Shown one piece after another: positions 1 through 8,624 of a DNA stretch of 17,647 bases. Position 1 is the first letter of the stretch. Each line of letters starts with the position of its first letter. Origin of the DNA: an uncultured Muribaculaceae bacterium (lineage in GTDB: Bacteria; Bacteroidota; Bacteroidia; Bacteroidales; Muribaculaceae); assembly GCA_910579605.1 (NCBI GenBank), contig CAJTUG010000021.1, forward strand, positions 10,028-27,674, given 5' to 3'. The notes below the pieces were generated by a model, which saw nothing but the letters and a program-made list of their open reading frames with translations, was not told where the DNA came from and did not search any database. The position numbers and the translations under genes were made by a program.

Positions 1-316
1 GGATAATGGAATCGCGCACCCAGAATACGAATTGTTTATACTTGCTGTTGGTTATTTCGGTTTCATCCATCCAAAAACCATCTACCGAAATACCACGGGC
101 GTTGGCCTTGAGATTCCATAAAGAATCGTCTTTGGCAACTCCTACTTTCATGGAACCACGGTCTACGAGAACCATCCCGTAAGGGGTTGGCTCAGCCCAT
201 GAAGTGCCGCCGACACCTGTCACCTCACCTCCGGCCGACGAACGGCCACCGGATGCGCAAGATGCCAGCGAGGCTACCGCCACGCATGAAAATAATATAT
301 TGTTTATTTTATTCAT
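1..316 (-). CDS. gldK: GldK/PorK, T9SS ring lipoprotein (5' part only)
   Basis: This is the first 105 codons of a gene that runs off the left edge. The start is the ATG at 314-316. The N-terminus is a lipoprotein signal with lipobox LASC, cysteine at residue 20, followed by a Gly/Ser-rich linker. From about residue 46 the sequence GMVLVDRGSMKVG opens a formylglycine-generating-enzyme (FGE/SUMF1)-like fold. The stretch WMDETEITNSKYKQF plus WVRDSI is characteristic of GldK/GldJ lipoproteins. In known T9SS, GldK (PorK) forms a periplasmic ring with GldN/PorN under the outer membrane and is needed for cargo export. It lies 55 bp downstream of porP, the same order as the Porphyromonas porP-porK-porL-porM-porN operon, so gldL, gldM and gldN are expected beyond the edge. 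GldJ is the main alternative, but the porP neighbour favours GldK. Confidence 0.88.
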   Translation of the reverse strand, partial: MNKINNILFSCVAVASLASCASGGRSSAGGEVTGVGGTSWAEPTPYGMVLVDRGSMKVGVAKDDSLWNLKANARGISVDGFWMDETEITNSKYKQFVFWVRDSII

Positions 317-371
317 ATTGCAAGTTGTTGGATTGGAATAAGTCGTGGAAGAATAAATATTAACCCGGTTA

Positions 372-1385
372 TCACATAACGCGCACACTCTTGTGGCGGT
401 GCTTGTTTTTTTCTCCTAAATCAAGCTTCATGCTATACCCTAAAACTATTTCGTGGCTACCGCTTGAGGCTCGGTTGATGGCCGTAGTGGCATAATCGTA
501 GCTGTATCCTATGAAAAAGTTCTTTATCTCGGCTGCGACCGTAACGACAATTGCGTCGTCGAAGCGGTAGCCTAAGCCTGCCGACAAGAATTTGTTATAT
601 CTGCATCGGGCAGTTAATTCGCCGGTTGTAAAAGTGAAGTCGCTCTTGACTAAAACCGACGGTATTATTTCAAATAACGTGTTTTTTATTGGAATATTGC
701 ATCCGGCAGTAAAATATAAAGTCCTTTTGGCTGTGAATTGATATTTTTTCTCCATACCTGTCTCTGATCCACCTGTGCCTGAATCTGAGTTCATGGTGAC
801 AGTCGGGTTATTGAGATGTGTACCGCTCAAGCCTGCATAAAACTTTGGATGCTGATACCAGAGGCCAAAGCCTACATCAAGGGTTGTGCCGTGGATATCT
901 GTTGTGGGGATAGCGTCATCGCTACCTTGGTGATAGTCGTCGTCATCAGGCAGATATACTTCAGAACCTTTGAAAGATTGGTCAAAGATACCTATTTGAA
1001 ATCCGGCAGTCCATTCTCCTCCGAATTTCTTGAATTTATAAGCCCCTTGAACATCAACATTTAGCGTATGGTATAGGCCGGCACTTTCTTGTTGGAACAT
1101 AGCGCCAACTCCAATCCTTTTTCCAAAAAGTTTCAAAGGCATATCTGCGGTTGCGGAAAAAGTTTGAGGAGCATTATCGATTCCGACCCATTGCAATCTA
1201 CCACCTCCACGGATACGTAGAAAATCCGTCAAGCCTATGGCTGCCGGATTAAATCTTGATGGTGTCTGCCAATATTGAGACATATTGGCATCGGTTTGGC
1301 CCGAAACATTGAGAGGGATGCACAAGCTCAGAAGCATAACAGCCACGGCCAGTACTCTGCCTATATGTGATTCTCGTGAACTCAT
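372..1385 (-). CDS. porP: PorP/SprF family T9SS outer-membrane protein
   Basis: The protein has 337 residues from the ATG at 1383-1385. The frame can be extended three codons to a TTG at 1394, but the ATG is the more likely start. There is a signal peptide (about residues 1-30). The family hallmark SQYWQTPSRFNPAAIG follows at about residues 36-51. The rest is a succession of amphipathic beta strands with aromatic girdles, as expected for a small outer-membrane barrel. The length is normal for the family. PorP/SprF proteins work with the T9SS, either anchoring exported cargo at the surface or linking PorK/PorN complexes to the outer membrane. The gene sits 74 bp downstream of the DUF389 gene and 55 bp upstream of gldK. 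A possible -7 promoter box at 1408-1415 lies just before it, so it may start its own transcript that continues into gldK. Confidence 0.92.
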   Translation of the reverse strand: MSSRESHIGRVLAVAVMLLSLCIPLNVSGQTDANMSQYWQTPSRFNPAAIGLTDFLRIRGGGRLQWVGIDNAPQTFSATADMPLKLFGKRIGVGAMFQQESAGLYHTLNVDVQGAYKFKKFGGEWTAGFQIGIFDQSFKGSEVYLPDDDDYHQGSDDAIPTTDIHGTTLDVGFGLWYQHPKFYAGLSGTHLNNPTVTMNSDSGTGGSETGMEKKYQFTAKRTLYFTAGCNIPIKNTLFEIIPSVLVKSDFTFTTGELTARCRYNKFLSAGLGYRFDDAIVVTVAAEIKNFFIGYSYDYATTAINRASSGSHEIVLGYSMKLDLGEKNKHRHKSVRVM

Positions 1386-1404
1386 ATCTATCAAAACGGA
1401 TATT

Positions 1405-1421
1405 GTGCAAATTTATTGCAC
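1405..1421. repeat. Perfect inverted repeat over the porP promoter
   Basis: GTGCAA and TTGCAC form a perfect 6-bp inverted repeat around a 5-bp spacer (ATTTA). It covers the candidate -7 element of porP. No T-run follows on the minus strand, so an operator for a dimeric regulator is likelier than a terminator. The function is inferred. Confidence 0.4.
1408..1415 (-). promoter_or_regulatory. Candidate -7 promoter element for porP-gldK
   Basis: Read on the minus strand this is TAAATTTG, matching the Bacteroidota -7 consensus TAnnTTTG. It ends about 22 bp before the porP ATG, implying a short leader. No -33 TTG is seen at the usual spacing of about 19 bp, so the call is moderate. Confidence 0.45.
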
Positions 1422-1459
1422 GACACAATTTTTTTCGTGTCTCCCGGATAGATATGTTT

Positions 1460-2815
1460 TTATCTTTCGATAGATACTATTTTTATATCTTTTAGTTTCA
1501 AGCGAGCTTGAAGATACTCGGTGAGCTTATCTTTTTGTGGCGATGTGAGAGCTGATTTAGTGTTTACCAAGACTATATTCACTGTATCTGATTTAGCTAT
1601 ATCGGAAGGTGAACCCAAAACGGTTGTAGAAACTCCAATCTGTTGGATTTGAGGAAATAACACCTTTATTTCAGGCGCGATAGACTGTCCGGCATCCCAA
1701 AGTCTACTGGTATTTTTTAAATCATTTTTCAAGGAATCTATTGTGCTTTGTTGCTGAGTTATCGTGTTTTGTGCTATACGGTAAATATCGCCAACTCCCG
1801 ATTCTGTTGTCGAACTCATGGAGCCGCCTTGGATAATTTGAAGTTTAGTGCCTTCAAGCCCATAATATTTGAGTTTGGATGTTAGAGCAAGACTCAATGA
1901 ATCGGTTGGTAAAGTTTTGCCTACAAGGGTTATTGACAGATAACGCTCGCCATGCTCATAAAATGCCTTGCGATCCAGTACCTGGGTGTCTGGAAAACGG
2001 CATTCATCTTTCACAAATTCATCGGCATGCATTGTAAACTTATTGTCACGCAGCATATTATATGTGAGATAAATACTTGGGAGCATGGTAAGTATAGCCA
2101 AAGTATATACTATTTTCCTGACTTTTTTAGCTCTTAAAGGATCTGCAGCCTTATGAGGTTGGTATTTCATAAGTTTGACCCCGATGAATGTAGCAAAAGC
2201 AATATATATGGAGTTTATAATGAATAAATAGGAAGCTCCGAAGAAATAATTAAGCTGCCATGTAGCCAACCCATATCCAGCCGTACACAGTGGTGGCATT
2301 AATGCAGTGGCAATGGCAACTCCAGGAATCACATTACCTTTGTTTGTACTCCCGAGGGCTATAATGCCAGCACCCCCACCTACAAATCCTATCAGAACAT
2401 CATAGATTGTCGGAGAGGTTCTTGCCAAAAGTTCGCTGTGTTGCTCGTTAACTGGCGAAATCAAGAAATAGAGAGTAGAAGCTATTATTGAGAACGTCGC
2501 CGCCATAAGTAGATTTCTCACACATCGTTTTATGAGGCTGAAATCTTGGACTCCAACACCTAAGCCAATGCCAATAATAGGACCCATAAGCGGAGAGATT
2601 AGCATGGCACCAATTATTACAGCCGTAGAATTGGTATTTAGTCCCAAAGAGGCTATAAAGATTGCAAGTATAAGAATAACTATACTTGTTCCCTTAAAAG
2701 AAACACCTTCTCTAATAGCAGATTCTGCGTCTGCTTGGCTAACTAATTGTCCGTTGAGACTAAAATAGTTGCGGAAAAAATCTGAGGTTTTTTCTATAAA
2801 ACTATTAATTTTCAT
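1460..2815 (-). CDS. DUF389 integral membrane protein with soluble C-terminal domain
   Basis: The protein has 451 residues from the ATG at 2815. The N-terminal half (about residues 42-255) is hydrophobic, with six or seven membrane segments. It carries the DUF389 signature IGAMLISPLMGPIIGIGLG at about 68-86 and a second conserved membrane motif at about 162-176 (VIPGVAIATALMPPLC). DUF389 proteins (TIGR00341/TIGR00271-type hydrophobic proteins) are widespread and have no firmly established function. After the last membrane segment (about 233-254) come roughly 195 soluble residues. These include a probable short coiled coil at about 345-370 (rich in Gln, Ser, Leu and Lys heptads) and an alpha/beta tail ending in KDIKIVSIER. 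This extension is long; its side of the membrane is not determined. The gene precedes porP in the same direction, but a role in secretion is not shown. A weak TAnnTTTA-like box at 2822-2829 is too close to the start to be convincing. Confidence 0.88.
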   Translation of the reverse strand: MKINSFIEKTSDFFRNYFSLNGQLVSQADAESAIREGVSFKGTSIVILILAIFIASLGLNTNSTAVIIGAMLISPLMGPIIGIGLGVGVQDFSLIKRCVRNLLMAATFSIIASTLYFLISPVNEQHSELLARTSPTIYDVLIGFVGGGAGIIALGSTNKGNVIPGVAIATALMPPLCTAGYGLATWQLNYFFGASYLFIINSIYIAFATFIGVKLMKYQPHKAADPLRAKKVRKIVYTLAILTMLPSIYLTYNMLRDNKFTMHADEFVKDECRFPDTQVLDRKAFYEHGERYLSITLVGKTLPTDSLSLALTSKLKYYGLEGTKLQIIQGGSMSSTTESGVGDIYRIAQNTITQQQSTIDSLKNDLKNTSRLWDAGQSIAPEIKVLFPQIQQIGVSTTVLGSPSDIAKSDTVNIVLVNTKSALTSPQKDKLTEYLQARLKLKDIKIVSIER

Positions 2816-2868
2816 TGCACTTAAAGCTAATGTTTATTTTATAACAAAAACCATTAGTTTGATGTTCT

Positions 2869-2904
2869 AAAAAAGCGCGATTCCGATAGGAACCGCGCTT
2901 TTTT
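2869..2904 (-). terminator. Symmetric rho-independent terminator ending the amidase operon
   Basis: Six A, then GCGCG, TTCC, a GATA loop, GGAA, CGCGC and six T form a long hairpin with one A-C mismatch between the two stem parts. Because A- and T-tracts flank both sides, it can work in either direction. It lies 16 bp after the stop of the last amidase gene, so it should end the five-gene minus-strand transcript and insulate the DUF389/porP/gldK group. Confidence 0.9.
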
Positions 2905-2920
2905 ATATTCAATAAAATAA

Positions 2921-5356
2921 TTATTTTACAGGGAAACGGAGCGAATGCTCATTGCCGTCTACGGTACTTATTCGCATGAAATACAAACCTTGGCCAAATT
3001 GAGATGCATCAAAGGTATCTGTATCCATAAGTATAGCAACAGTTGCTCCGGCAGCATTGTAGATTTCCAATTTTGAAATCTTGGCTGGGGCACTGACTTT
3101 TACTATGCCAGATGCAGGCAGCGGATTAATCGAATAGCCAGAGGATGCGTCCACATCTGTAATACCAGAGTTGTCTGGCATGCGAGTAATATTATCTAAG
3201 CAGAATGCTCCTTGTTGGGTGATAGGTCCGGTTTCTTGAATGAGTTTGAATCCTGAAAGTTGGTACGGGTAACCGGCTTCAAGCATGTCAAGTTTAACAG
3301 TAATGTATTTCCAACCAAGGAAATCAAGCTTGCCGAGCGAAACCCATTTTGTGTCTGTTCCAGAGGTTAATGCTGCAAAAATTTCATGTTCATTGAAATC
3401 GCCGCTAACATGTATACCAAGAATGTCGTTGGTCTCAAAGTGGGTTTGAGCACCGCTATAGTTCCAGACTACTTGTCCTCCATGGGTTTCGATGAACTTA
3501 TAAGATAATTTAGCAGAAGACTTTCCGAAGAGTTTATCAGATGTGGTTCTGATAGCATTAGGTAGGGTAGTACCTATACCATTTGTCTGTTCGGCATTAT
3601 ATGTAATGCCGGTTTGGCTGTTTTCAAAATCTTCTATAACAGTAGCTTCTCCAGCAGATTTGCTGACATCTACAGCATTGAAGCTTAGACTGATAGGCTT
3701 GGAGAGCGGAAGATTTTCGCGGTCGCGGAGGTCTGTGGAAAGTTCAAGAGTATAGCTTTCGCCTTCTTTCAAATTGTCTTGAATAACATAAACAATATTT
3801 CCGTAACCGTTGGATAATTTATTATATTTTGAGGTTCTGTTGTTGATTCTCAAAGAGTTTCCTTGGCTATCCTTTACAGAAACAACATCATAAATATTAT
3901 TTGGCGCAATTGCGTTGTCAAAGCGGAATTCTAAGTTAGGAGCAGATACATGTACTTGTCCTCCGTCGACAGGGAACTGAGAAATTAGTTCAAGTCTGTT
4001 GCGGGCCAAGGTAGTAAATGAAAATACTAAAGGCTCTGCAAGATTAGGTGTCGCATTGAAATTGTCTGTGTGCTTGGCTTCTGTGGAAACTGTAACTGTA
4101 TATTTTGTGTCGCGTTCAAAAGAAAGGGTAGGTTTGAACGTCACTTTACGATATGAGTTACTATATGTGAAATAGCCATCAATAGGAGGTTCTATGGAGA
4201 AGGCTTTTTCAAATGCTTCGGTGTCGACATCGGTGTTGAATTCAAAATCGATCGAGGTAGAGCAGCTTACGCTTTCACCTTCTGCAACATTAGGTGAGTA
4301 TTTAACGATGGCTAAAGGTTCGGGACGTTTCAGTGTAAGAGGCATGTCTTGATAAGATACCTCATTTGCTACAACGCTGACAGGATACTCAAGAACATGA
4401 TAATCGTCGCGCCAAGCTCTTACTTTGTAATCTCCAGGTGCTACGTTGCGGAAAACGAAAGCTCCGTTATAGTCGTTGTCTGTTGTACGGGTCTGTATAA
4501 CTTTTCCTTGAGCGTCTACGAGTTCAAGAGATGCTCCGTTGAGAGGGGCAAGACAATCGCGCTCGAACTTAGAGAAAACAGAAGGCATTACAAATTCACG
4601 CAAATTGTGGTTGTCGTAAACAATGCCGGCAACGTTTCCTGTAACAAAACGGTCTTCTGTATTTGCGAATTCCATTATGGATTTAACGAAATGCCATGCT
4701 TCAAGCCAGCAAACATCGTCGTTCATCAGACGGTGAGCTTCCGGGCGGTGTTCGTGCATGGAGCCTTCCGAGAGTAATCCGTTAACGTAAAGTGTGCGTA
4801 GTACACCTAAGCCACCTTGCCACATGTTTTGGTAGAATGTTAAGTCTCCGCATACATATTCGGTTTGTCTTGTCCAAATAGGCAATTTGCTTGAATGTAG
4901 ATTTCTCCAAATGATTTTACTCAATTCAACAGATTCCGGATATCGTGGTGTGCCCAAAGTCTGTTCACGGTAGAGCATTAATGGAGTATTTATGTTTTCT
5001 CCTGCGTTTGAGTGGATTGAAATCATTATATCTACACCCAATTGATTTGCTTCTGCTGCAATACCAGAGAGTGAACGGTCGTCGGCTTCTGTGTTTTTGA
5101 TACGCGACAAATAAGGCTTGGCACCAAGAGAATCCAGGATATGGTACATGTGCAAACCTTTGTATAAGTTTGATGTGGATTCCCAATATCCTGCAGTGTC
5201 ATTGCGTTCGTATGGATAAAGATGTATGGGGCGGTCGTTGGAAGTATATCCTCCATGTCCTGGATTGATATACACCTTCAAGTCGCTCATTTTTTTAGCT
5301 TCGGTGGCAAATAGGCCCAGGGCGGCCATTGCAAGGATTATAAAAATTCTTTTCAT
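2921..5356 (-). CDS. T9SS-secreted N-acetylmuramoyl-L-alanine amidase (copy A)
   Basis: The protein has 811 residues. A signal peptide (about 1-20, cleavage near ATEA) is followed by an Amidase_3-type zinc amidase domain (about 26-232). The expected ligands are visible: H34 in INPGHGG, E59 in GYWESTSNL and H115 in SIHSNAG. E197 in LLSEGSMHEH is the likely catalytic glutamate. Such enzymes cut the amide bond between N-acetylmuramic acid and the stem-peptide L-alanine. Behind it are a carboxypeptidase-regulatory-like beta domain (about 272-345), two Ig-like domains of the Big_5 kind (about 350-452 and 455-565), a jelly-roll-like region (about 570-725, with KLDFLGWKY) and a T9SS type-A-like sorting tail (about 740-811). 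It should therefore be exported across the outer membrane, unlike cell-division amidases. It is the last gene of the operon, 5 bp after its propeller partner, and is a clear paralogue of the enzyme encoded at 6215-8614. Confidence 0.9.
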   Translation of the reverse strand: MKRIFIILAMAALGLFATEAKKMSDLKVYINPGHGGYTSNDRPIHLYPYERNDTAGYWESTSNLYKGLHMYHILDSLGAKPYLSRIKNTEADDRSLSGIAAEANQLGVDIMISIHSNAGENINTPLMLYREQTLGTPRYPESVELSKIIWRNLHSSKLPIWTRQTEYVCGDLTFYQNMWQGGLGVLRTLYVNGLLSEGSMHEHRPEAHRLMNDDVCWLEAWHFVKSIMEFANTEDRFVTGNVAGIVYDNHNLREFVMPSVFSKFERDCLAPLNGASLELVDAQGKVIQTRTTDNDYNGAFVFRNVAPGDYKVRAWRDDYHVLEYPVSVVANEVSYQDMPLTLKRPEPLAIVKYSPNVAEGESVSCSTSIDFEFNTDVDTEAFEKAFSIEPPIDGYFTYSNSYRKVTFKPTLSFERDTKYTVTVSTEAKHTDNFNATPNLAEPLVFSFTTLARNRLELISQFPVDGGQVHVSAPNLEFRFDNAIAPNNIYDVVSVKDSQGNSLRINNRTSKYNKLSNGYGNIVYVIQDNLKEGESYTLELSTDLRDRENLPLSKPISLSFNAVDVSKSAGEATVIEDFENSQTGITYNAEQTNGIGTTLPNAIRTTSDKLFGKSSAKLSYKFIETHGGQVVWNYSGAQTHFETNDILGIHVSGDFNEHEIFAALTSGTDTKWVSLGKLDFLGWKYITVKLDMLEAGYPYQLSGFKLIQETGPITQQGAFCLDNITRMPDNSGITDVDASSGYSINPLPASGIVKVSAPAKISKLEIYNAAGATVAILMDTDTFDASQFGQGLYFMRISTVDGNEHSLRFPVK

Positions 5357-5361
5357 GGCTC

Positions 5362-6201
5362 TTAAAATTTAATGTCGTTGAGATTTAATTTATACATATT
5401 ACCTTCAATGTCGGTAAACACAACCATTCCGGTTGGTGATGCAGTGGCTTCGCTCACTAAAAAGCCTTCTGGAGTTAGGGGTGTGGAAATGCCGGTAGCA
5501 AGATTTACGAGCATCAGTGTTGAGTCAAGTATAACGTATCCGTCGTCATGGCTTACTACAGCAATTATAGCATTTTCGCCAGCCCATGATGCGAAATCAC
5601 CTTTAGGAAGAACATTCACTGGATTTGAACCGTCGGCATTAGCTACATAAACGCCTGAGAAAGGTTCTGTAAAAAGCAGACGGGAACCGTCTTTGCTAAG
5701 GGATGCCCATAGGTAACTGTGAGATTCAGCAAGTGGTGAAATATTAGCCGTTTTGCCGTTTTTGCTTACTTTTATTGTGAGGTAATCGGCAACAGCAAAA
5801 TCCCCTCCGGCAATTTGGCTTAGGTTAACATTGTCGCGAGAGGGTGCGGCAAGTTTTTTGCCAGAGTTTTCTACCAAGTTGTACGAACGGACATCGCGGT
5901 ATAGCAACCCGTCGATTGTCTGTGCCGTGCGGTAGAATACTGTTTTACTGTCGGTAGAGAACACCGGTTGGAAACCTGCAGCAGCAGCGTCGTCAAGTTT
6001 GCAGATATTTCCGTTTTCAAGACTCAATGCGCTTAGTCCTGTGTGGACATCTGTTGAAAAAAGAAGCGTTTTCCCATCGGGACTTATCACCGGGTGGTGG
6101 GAACCTTGTGGGAGTTCCATTGGCGTAGCCACAGGAATTTGTGCTGTAGCAGCCATTCCTATGGCCACAAGTGCACTGGTAAATAAAAATCTGATATTCA
6201 T
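5362..6201 (-). CDS. Periplasmic TolB-like (PD40) beta-propeller protein, copy A
   Basis: The protein has 279 residues with a signal peptide (about 1-20, cleavage before Gln21). PD40/WD40-like TolB blades recur: HPVISPDGKTLLFST at about 36-50, QPVFSTDSKTVFYRT at 78-92, WASLSKDGSRLLFTE at 165-179, and weaker copies near 204-220 and 248-264. About five or six blades make up the whole mature protein. No enzyme domain, lipobox, membrane segment or T9SS tail is present, so a soluble periplasmic location is likely. The function is unknown; propellers of this kind usually bind proteins or peptides. It starts 13 bp after amidase copy B and ends 5 bp before amidase copy A, and is a paralogue of the protein encoded at 8625-9521. 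A partner, inhibitor or export-helper role for the following amidase is inference only. Confidence 0.8.
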   Translation of the reverse strand: MNIRFLFTSALVAIGMAATAQIPVATPMELPQGSHHPVISPDGKTLLFSTDVHTGLSALSLENGNICKLDDAAAAGFQPVFSTDSKTVFYRTAQTIDGLLYRDVRSYNLVENSGKKLAAPSRDNVNLSQIAGGDFAVADYLTIKVSKNGKTANISPLAESHSYLWASLSKDGSRLLFTEPFSGVYVANADGSNPVNVLPKGDFASWAGENAIIAVVSHDDGYVILDSTLMLVNLATGISTPLTPEGFLVSEATASPTGMVVFTDIEGNMYKLNLNDIKF

Positions 6202-6214
6202 TTTTTAAGGTTAA

Positions 6215-8614
6215 TCAATGTTTGATGATGACTTTACGTGTTGTGTTACCGCTTGCTGTTTTAATCAAGGCGATGTAATGGCCGTCGGCAATCGATGAAA
6301 CATTAAGAACATTACCTTGAGATTGAGCTATTTGGAGACCATTGAGATTTATGAGTGTTACACTTTCAATAATCACACCGGCATTAGCAATGAGGTATTC
6401 TGATGCGGGGTTCGGTCCGATTTCTACAGTAGCGATTTCTGTTTCAGTTATGCTGTTTTGGCCGCTGAAATGTATGCGGTCTATACCTACAGTACCCCCT
6501 ACAGATGCCTGTCCTGGTACTTGGAGTATTTTGACGCCAGCGAAAACGTAGGGTTGAGTACCTTCAAAAGTGTTTGTAGGTACTTCTACATAGCGCCATC
6601 CGAGGAAATCAAGTTTGCAAACTTCCACGTATTTTTCGCCTAAATCGGAGCTAAAGAGTAAATATAGTTCATTGCCGCTCAAATCGCCATTTACGTGTAC
6701 TCCCAATTTTTGGCCGGATGTTACCGGAACAGTACCAACCGGTTTACGCCATAATATTTCGCCTCCTTCTGTCGTGCTGAAAGTGTAGTTGAAATTAACG
6801 GCTTTTTCAAAGAGTGCATTCTTCTTATTAACAGATGATACCGAAGCTTCGCTTATGTTTACGGCTTGTTCTTCATCAAGTGAGAATACGGTTTCATCAA
6901 TCATTTCGTCTAATAAAGCAAGCGATTTTTCTTCTCCAGCATCTATGGCTTTGAATTTGATAGACAATGGGTTCTGTATGGTAATTCCATCGCGATCGGC
7001 CAATTCGCCAGATATGTTCACGGTATATTCTTTACCTGGGATTAGATTAGACGCAAAGGGAAGACGGAAATATCCGTATGGATCTGAAACCTTAGACGAT
7101 TTCATGCCTCGTTTATCAAACTTAACCTCATTTCCTGATTCGTCTTTGCAAGATACCATATTGAGGATAGGGGTTGTGTTTGGCTTTTTGTCGAAACGCA
7201 ACTCGATAGTAGCATTGGCATAATGGACATTCTCGTTTTCTTTTGGGAATTGACCGAGAATTTCCATGAAATTGCGGTCTGTTGTCTTGAATTTGAATGA
7301 GAATGGTTGTGCCATTGTTGCGCCTCCGCCATGTGCCGCATCTGCCGAAATAGTTACTGTATATACTGTGTTTGTATCGTAAGCTTTTGTAGGCTTGAAA
7401 ACAAGGCGGTAGTTGAGATCTTCCCAAGTCACAGTCCCTTCAACGGCGGGTTCAATGGAGAACGCTTTGGCAGTTAACTCTGTGTCCATATCCCAGTTGA
7501 AATCTACTGTAACCGGAACATTGCACAATAATGCTTCATCACCTTCATTCCAAACAGGACTATAAGAAACTACTTGCGGTGGCGTGTTTCTCACTTTGTT
7601 GAGTTTGAAATTGGCATAAGTAACCAAATCTGCTGTAACTTCTACTGTGGTCTCTGAGGGATAATGAGATTCAGATGCTACTTTTACGGTATAAGTCCCG
7701 GGTTGCAGATTCTTGAATCCGTAAACACCATTAGTGTTGGTAGTTTCAGTTATGTAGGTGTCTACGAGCTTGCCATCTGCATCAAAAAGTGATACAGTGG
7801 CGGTTTGGATAGTGGCGAACGTATCGTCTCCAAACATTTTATAATCGCCTGGACGAGGGCTTCTGGTGTCGTTAAGACGGCCGAAAATATGACCTTTGTC
7901 TTCGCCCGGTATGTTGAAATATTCGTCGATAGTACGACGGAAATGATATGCTTCCAACCAGCAGAAGTCTTTGTTCATCAGTCGGTATGCTTCGGGGATA
8001 TAGTCATGGAAAGATCCTTCCGACAACATACCTGTGACTGTGAGTCCACGAAGTACCCCTAAACCTGCGTTGTTCCAAGCAGGGTAGAAGGTAAAGTCAC
8101 CTCTCACGTTTGGTGATTTGTTTGTCCAATAGGTAACTTCATTTTCAAGGAGATGCTTGTTGAGAATTTGACTTACAACTTTATCTTCAGGTTTTACTGG
8201 TTCATTGTCGTGTCCACGAAAGAGCATTAAGGGAAAGTTGCGGCGGGCGTCGGTTCCAGTTGCGTTGGAGTGGATACTAAAGAAGATATCGGCATTACTG
8301 CTATTTGCAAGTCTTACTATTGTACTTAGCCCAAGGTCGTCGGATGTGTAATTCGTTGTGCGCGACATCACTACTTTGTATCCTTTAGCTTCAAGAATGT
8401 CTCTTAGAGCTAAACCTTTCTCTAAGTTTGAATTAGATTCCCAATATCCTTCTGGATCACCTGGAGCATAAGGTTCTATAACCACGTTTCTGTCATCACT
8501 GTCGTGACCGCCATGCCCGGGGTTGATATATACTGTGATACCATTGGACTCTACTGCGAAGGCTCCCATTGTGCAAGCTGCCGCAATGATTGTTGAAAGA
8601 ATGTTCTTTTTCAT
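6215..8614 (-). CDS. T9SS-secreted N-acetylmuramoyl-L-alanine amidase (copy B)
   Basis: The protein has 799 residues with the same architecture as copy A. It has a signal peptide (about 1-20, AFA cleavage) and an Amidase_3-type domain (about 26-234). H34, E59 and H115 are at identical positions to copy A, and the probable catalytic residue is E199 (MLSEGSFHDY). Next come a carboxypeptidase-regulatory-like domain (about 270-340), two Big_5-like Ig domains (about 348-446 and 450-556) and a jelly-roll-like part (about 575-718, with KLDFLGWRY). A T9SS tail (about 730-799) contains GPNPASEY and ends in KVIIKH. Similarity to copy A extends over the full length, densest around the active-site segments, which points to an old tandem duplication rather than a recent one. 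It lies 10 bp after the propeller gene encoded at 8625-9521. The likely role is surface or extracellular peptidoglycan hydrolysis; whether the substrate is self, competitor or debris cannot be told. Confidence 0.9.
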   Translation of the reverse strand: MKKNILSTIIAAACTMGAFAVESNGITVYINPGHGGHDSDDRNVVIEPYAPGDPEGYWESNSNLEKGLALRDILEAKGYKVVMSRTTNYTSDDLGLSTIVRLANSSNADIFFSIHSNATGTDARRNFPLMLFRGHDNEPVKPEDKVVSQILNKHLLENEVTYWTNKSPNVRGDFTFYPAWNNAGLGVLRGLTVTGMLSEGSFHDYIPEAYRLMNKDFCWLEAYHFRRTIDEYFNIPGEDKGHIFGRLNDTRSPRPGDYKMFGDDTFATIQTATVSLFDADGKLVDTYITETTNTNGVYGFKNLQPGTYTVKVASESHYPSETTVEVTADLVTYANFKLNKVRNTPPQVVSYSPVWNEGDEALLCNVPVTVDFNWDMDTELTAKAFSIEPAVEGTVTWEDLNYRLVFKPTKAYDTNTVYTVTISADAAHGGGATMAQPFSFKFKTTDRNFMEILGQFPKENENVHYANATIELRFDKKPNTTPILNMVSCKDESGNEVKFDKRGMKSSKVSDPYGYFRLPFASNLIPGKEYTVNISGELADRDGITIQNPLSIKFKAIDAGEEKSLALLDEMIDETVFSLDEEQAVNISEASVSSVNKKNALFEKAVNFNYTFSTTEGGEILWRKPVGTVPVTSGQKLGVHVNGDLSGNELYLLFSSDLGEKYVEVCKLDFLGWRYVEVPTNTFEGTQPYVFAGVKILQVPGQASVGGTVGIDRIHFSGQNSITETEIATVEIGPNPASEYLIANAGVIIESVTLINLNGLQIAQSQGNVLNVSSIADGHYIALIKTASGNTTRKVIIKH

Positions 8615-8624
8615 ATGGCAGTGG

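Noticed and set aside
2822..2829. TAGCTTTA (minus strand) as a promoter for the DUF389 gene
   Set aside because: One mismatch to the -7 consensus, poor spacing to the nearest TTTG, and it lies only 7 bp before the start codon.
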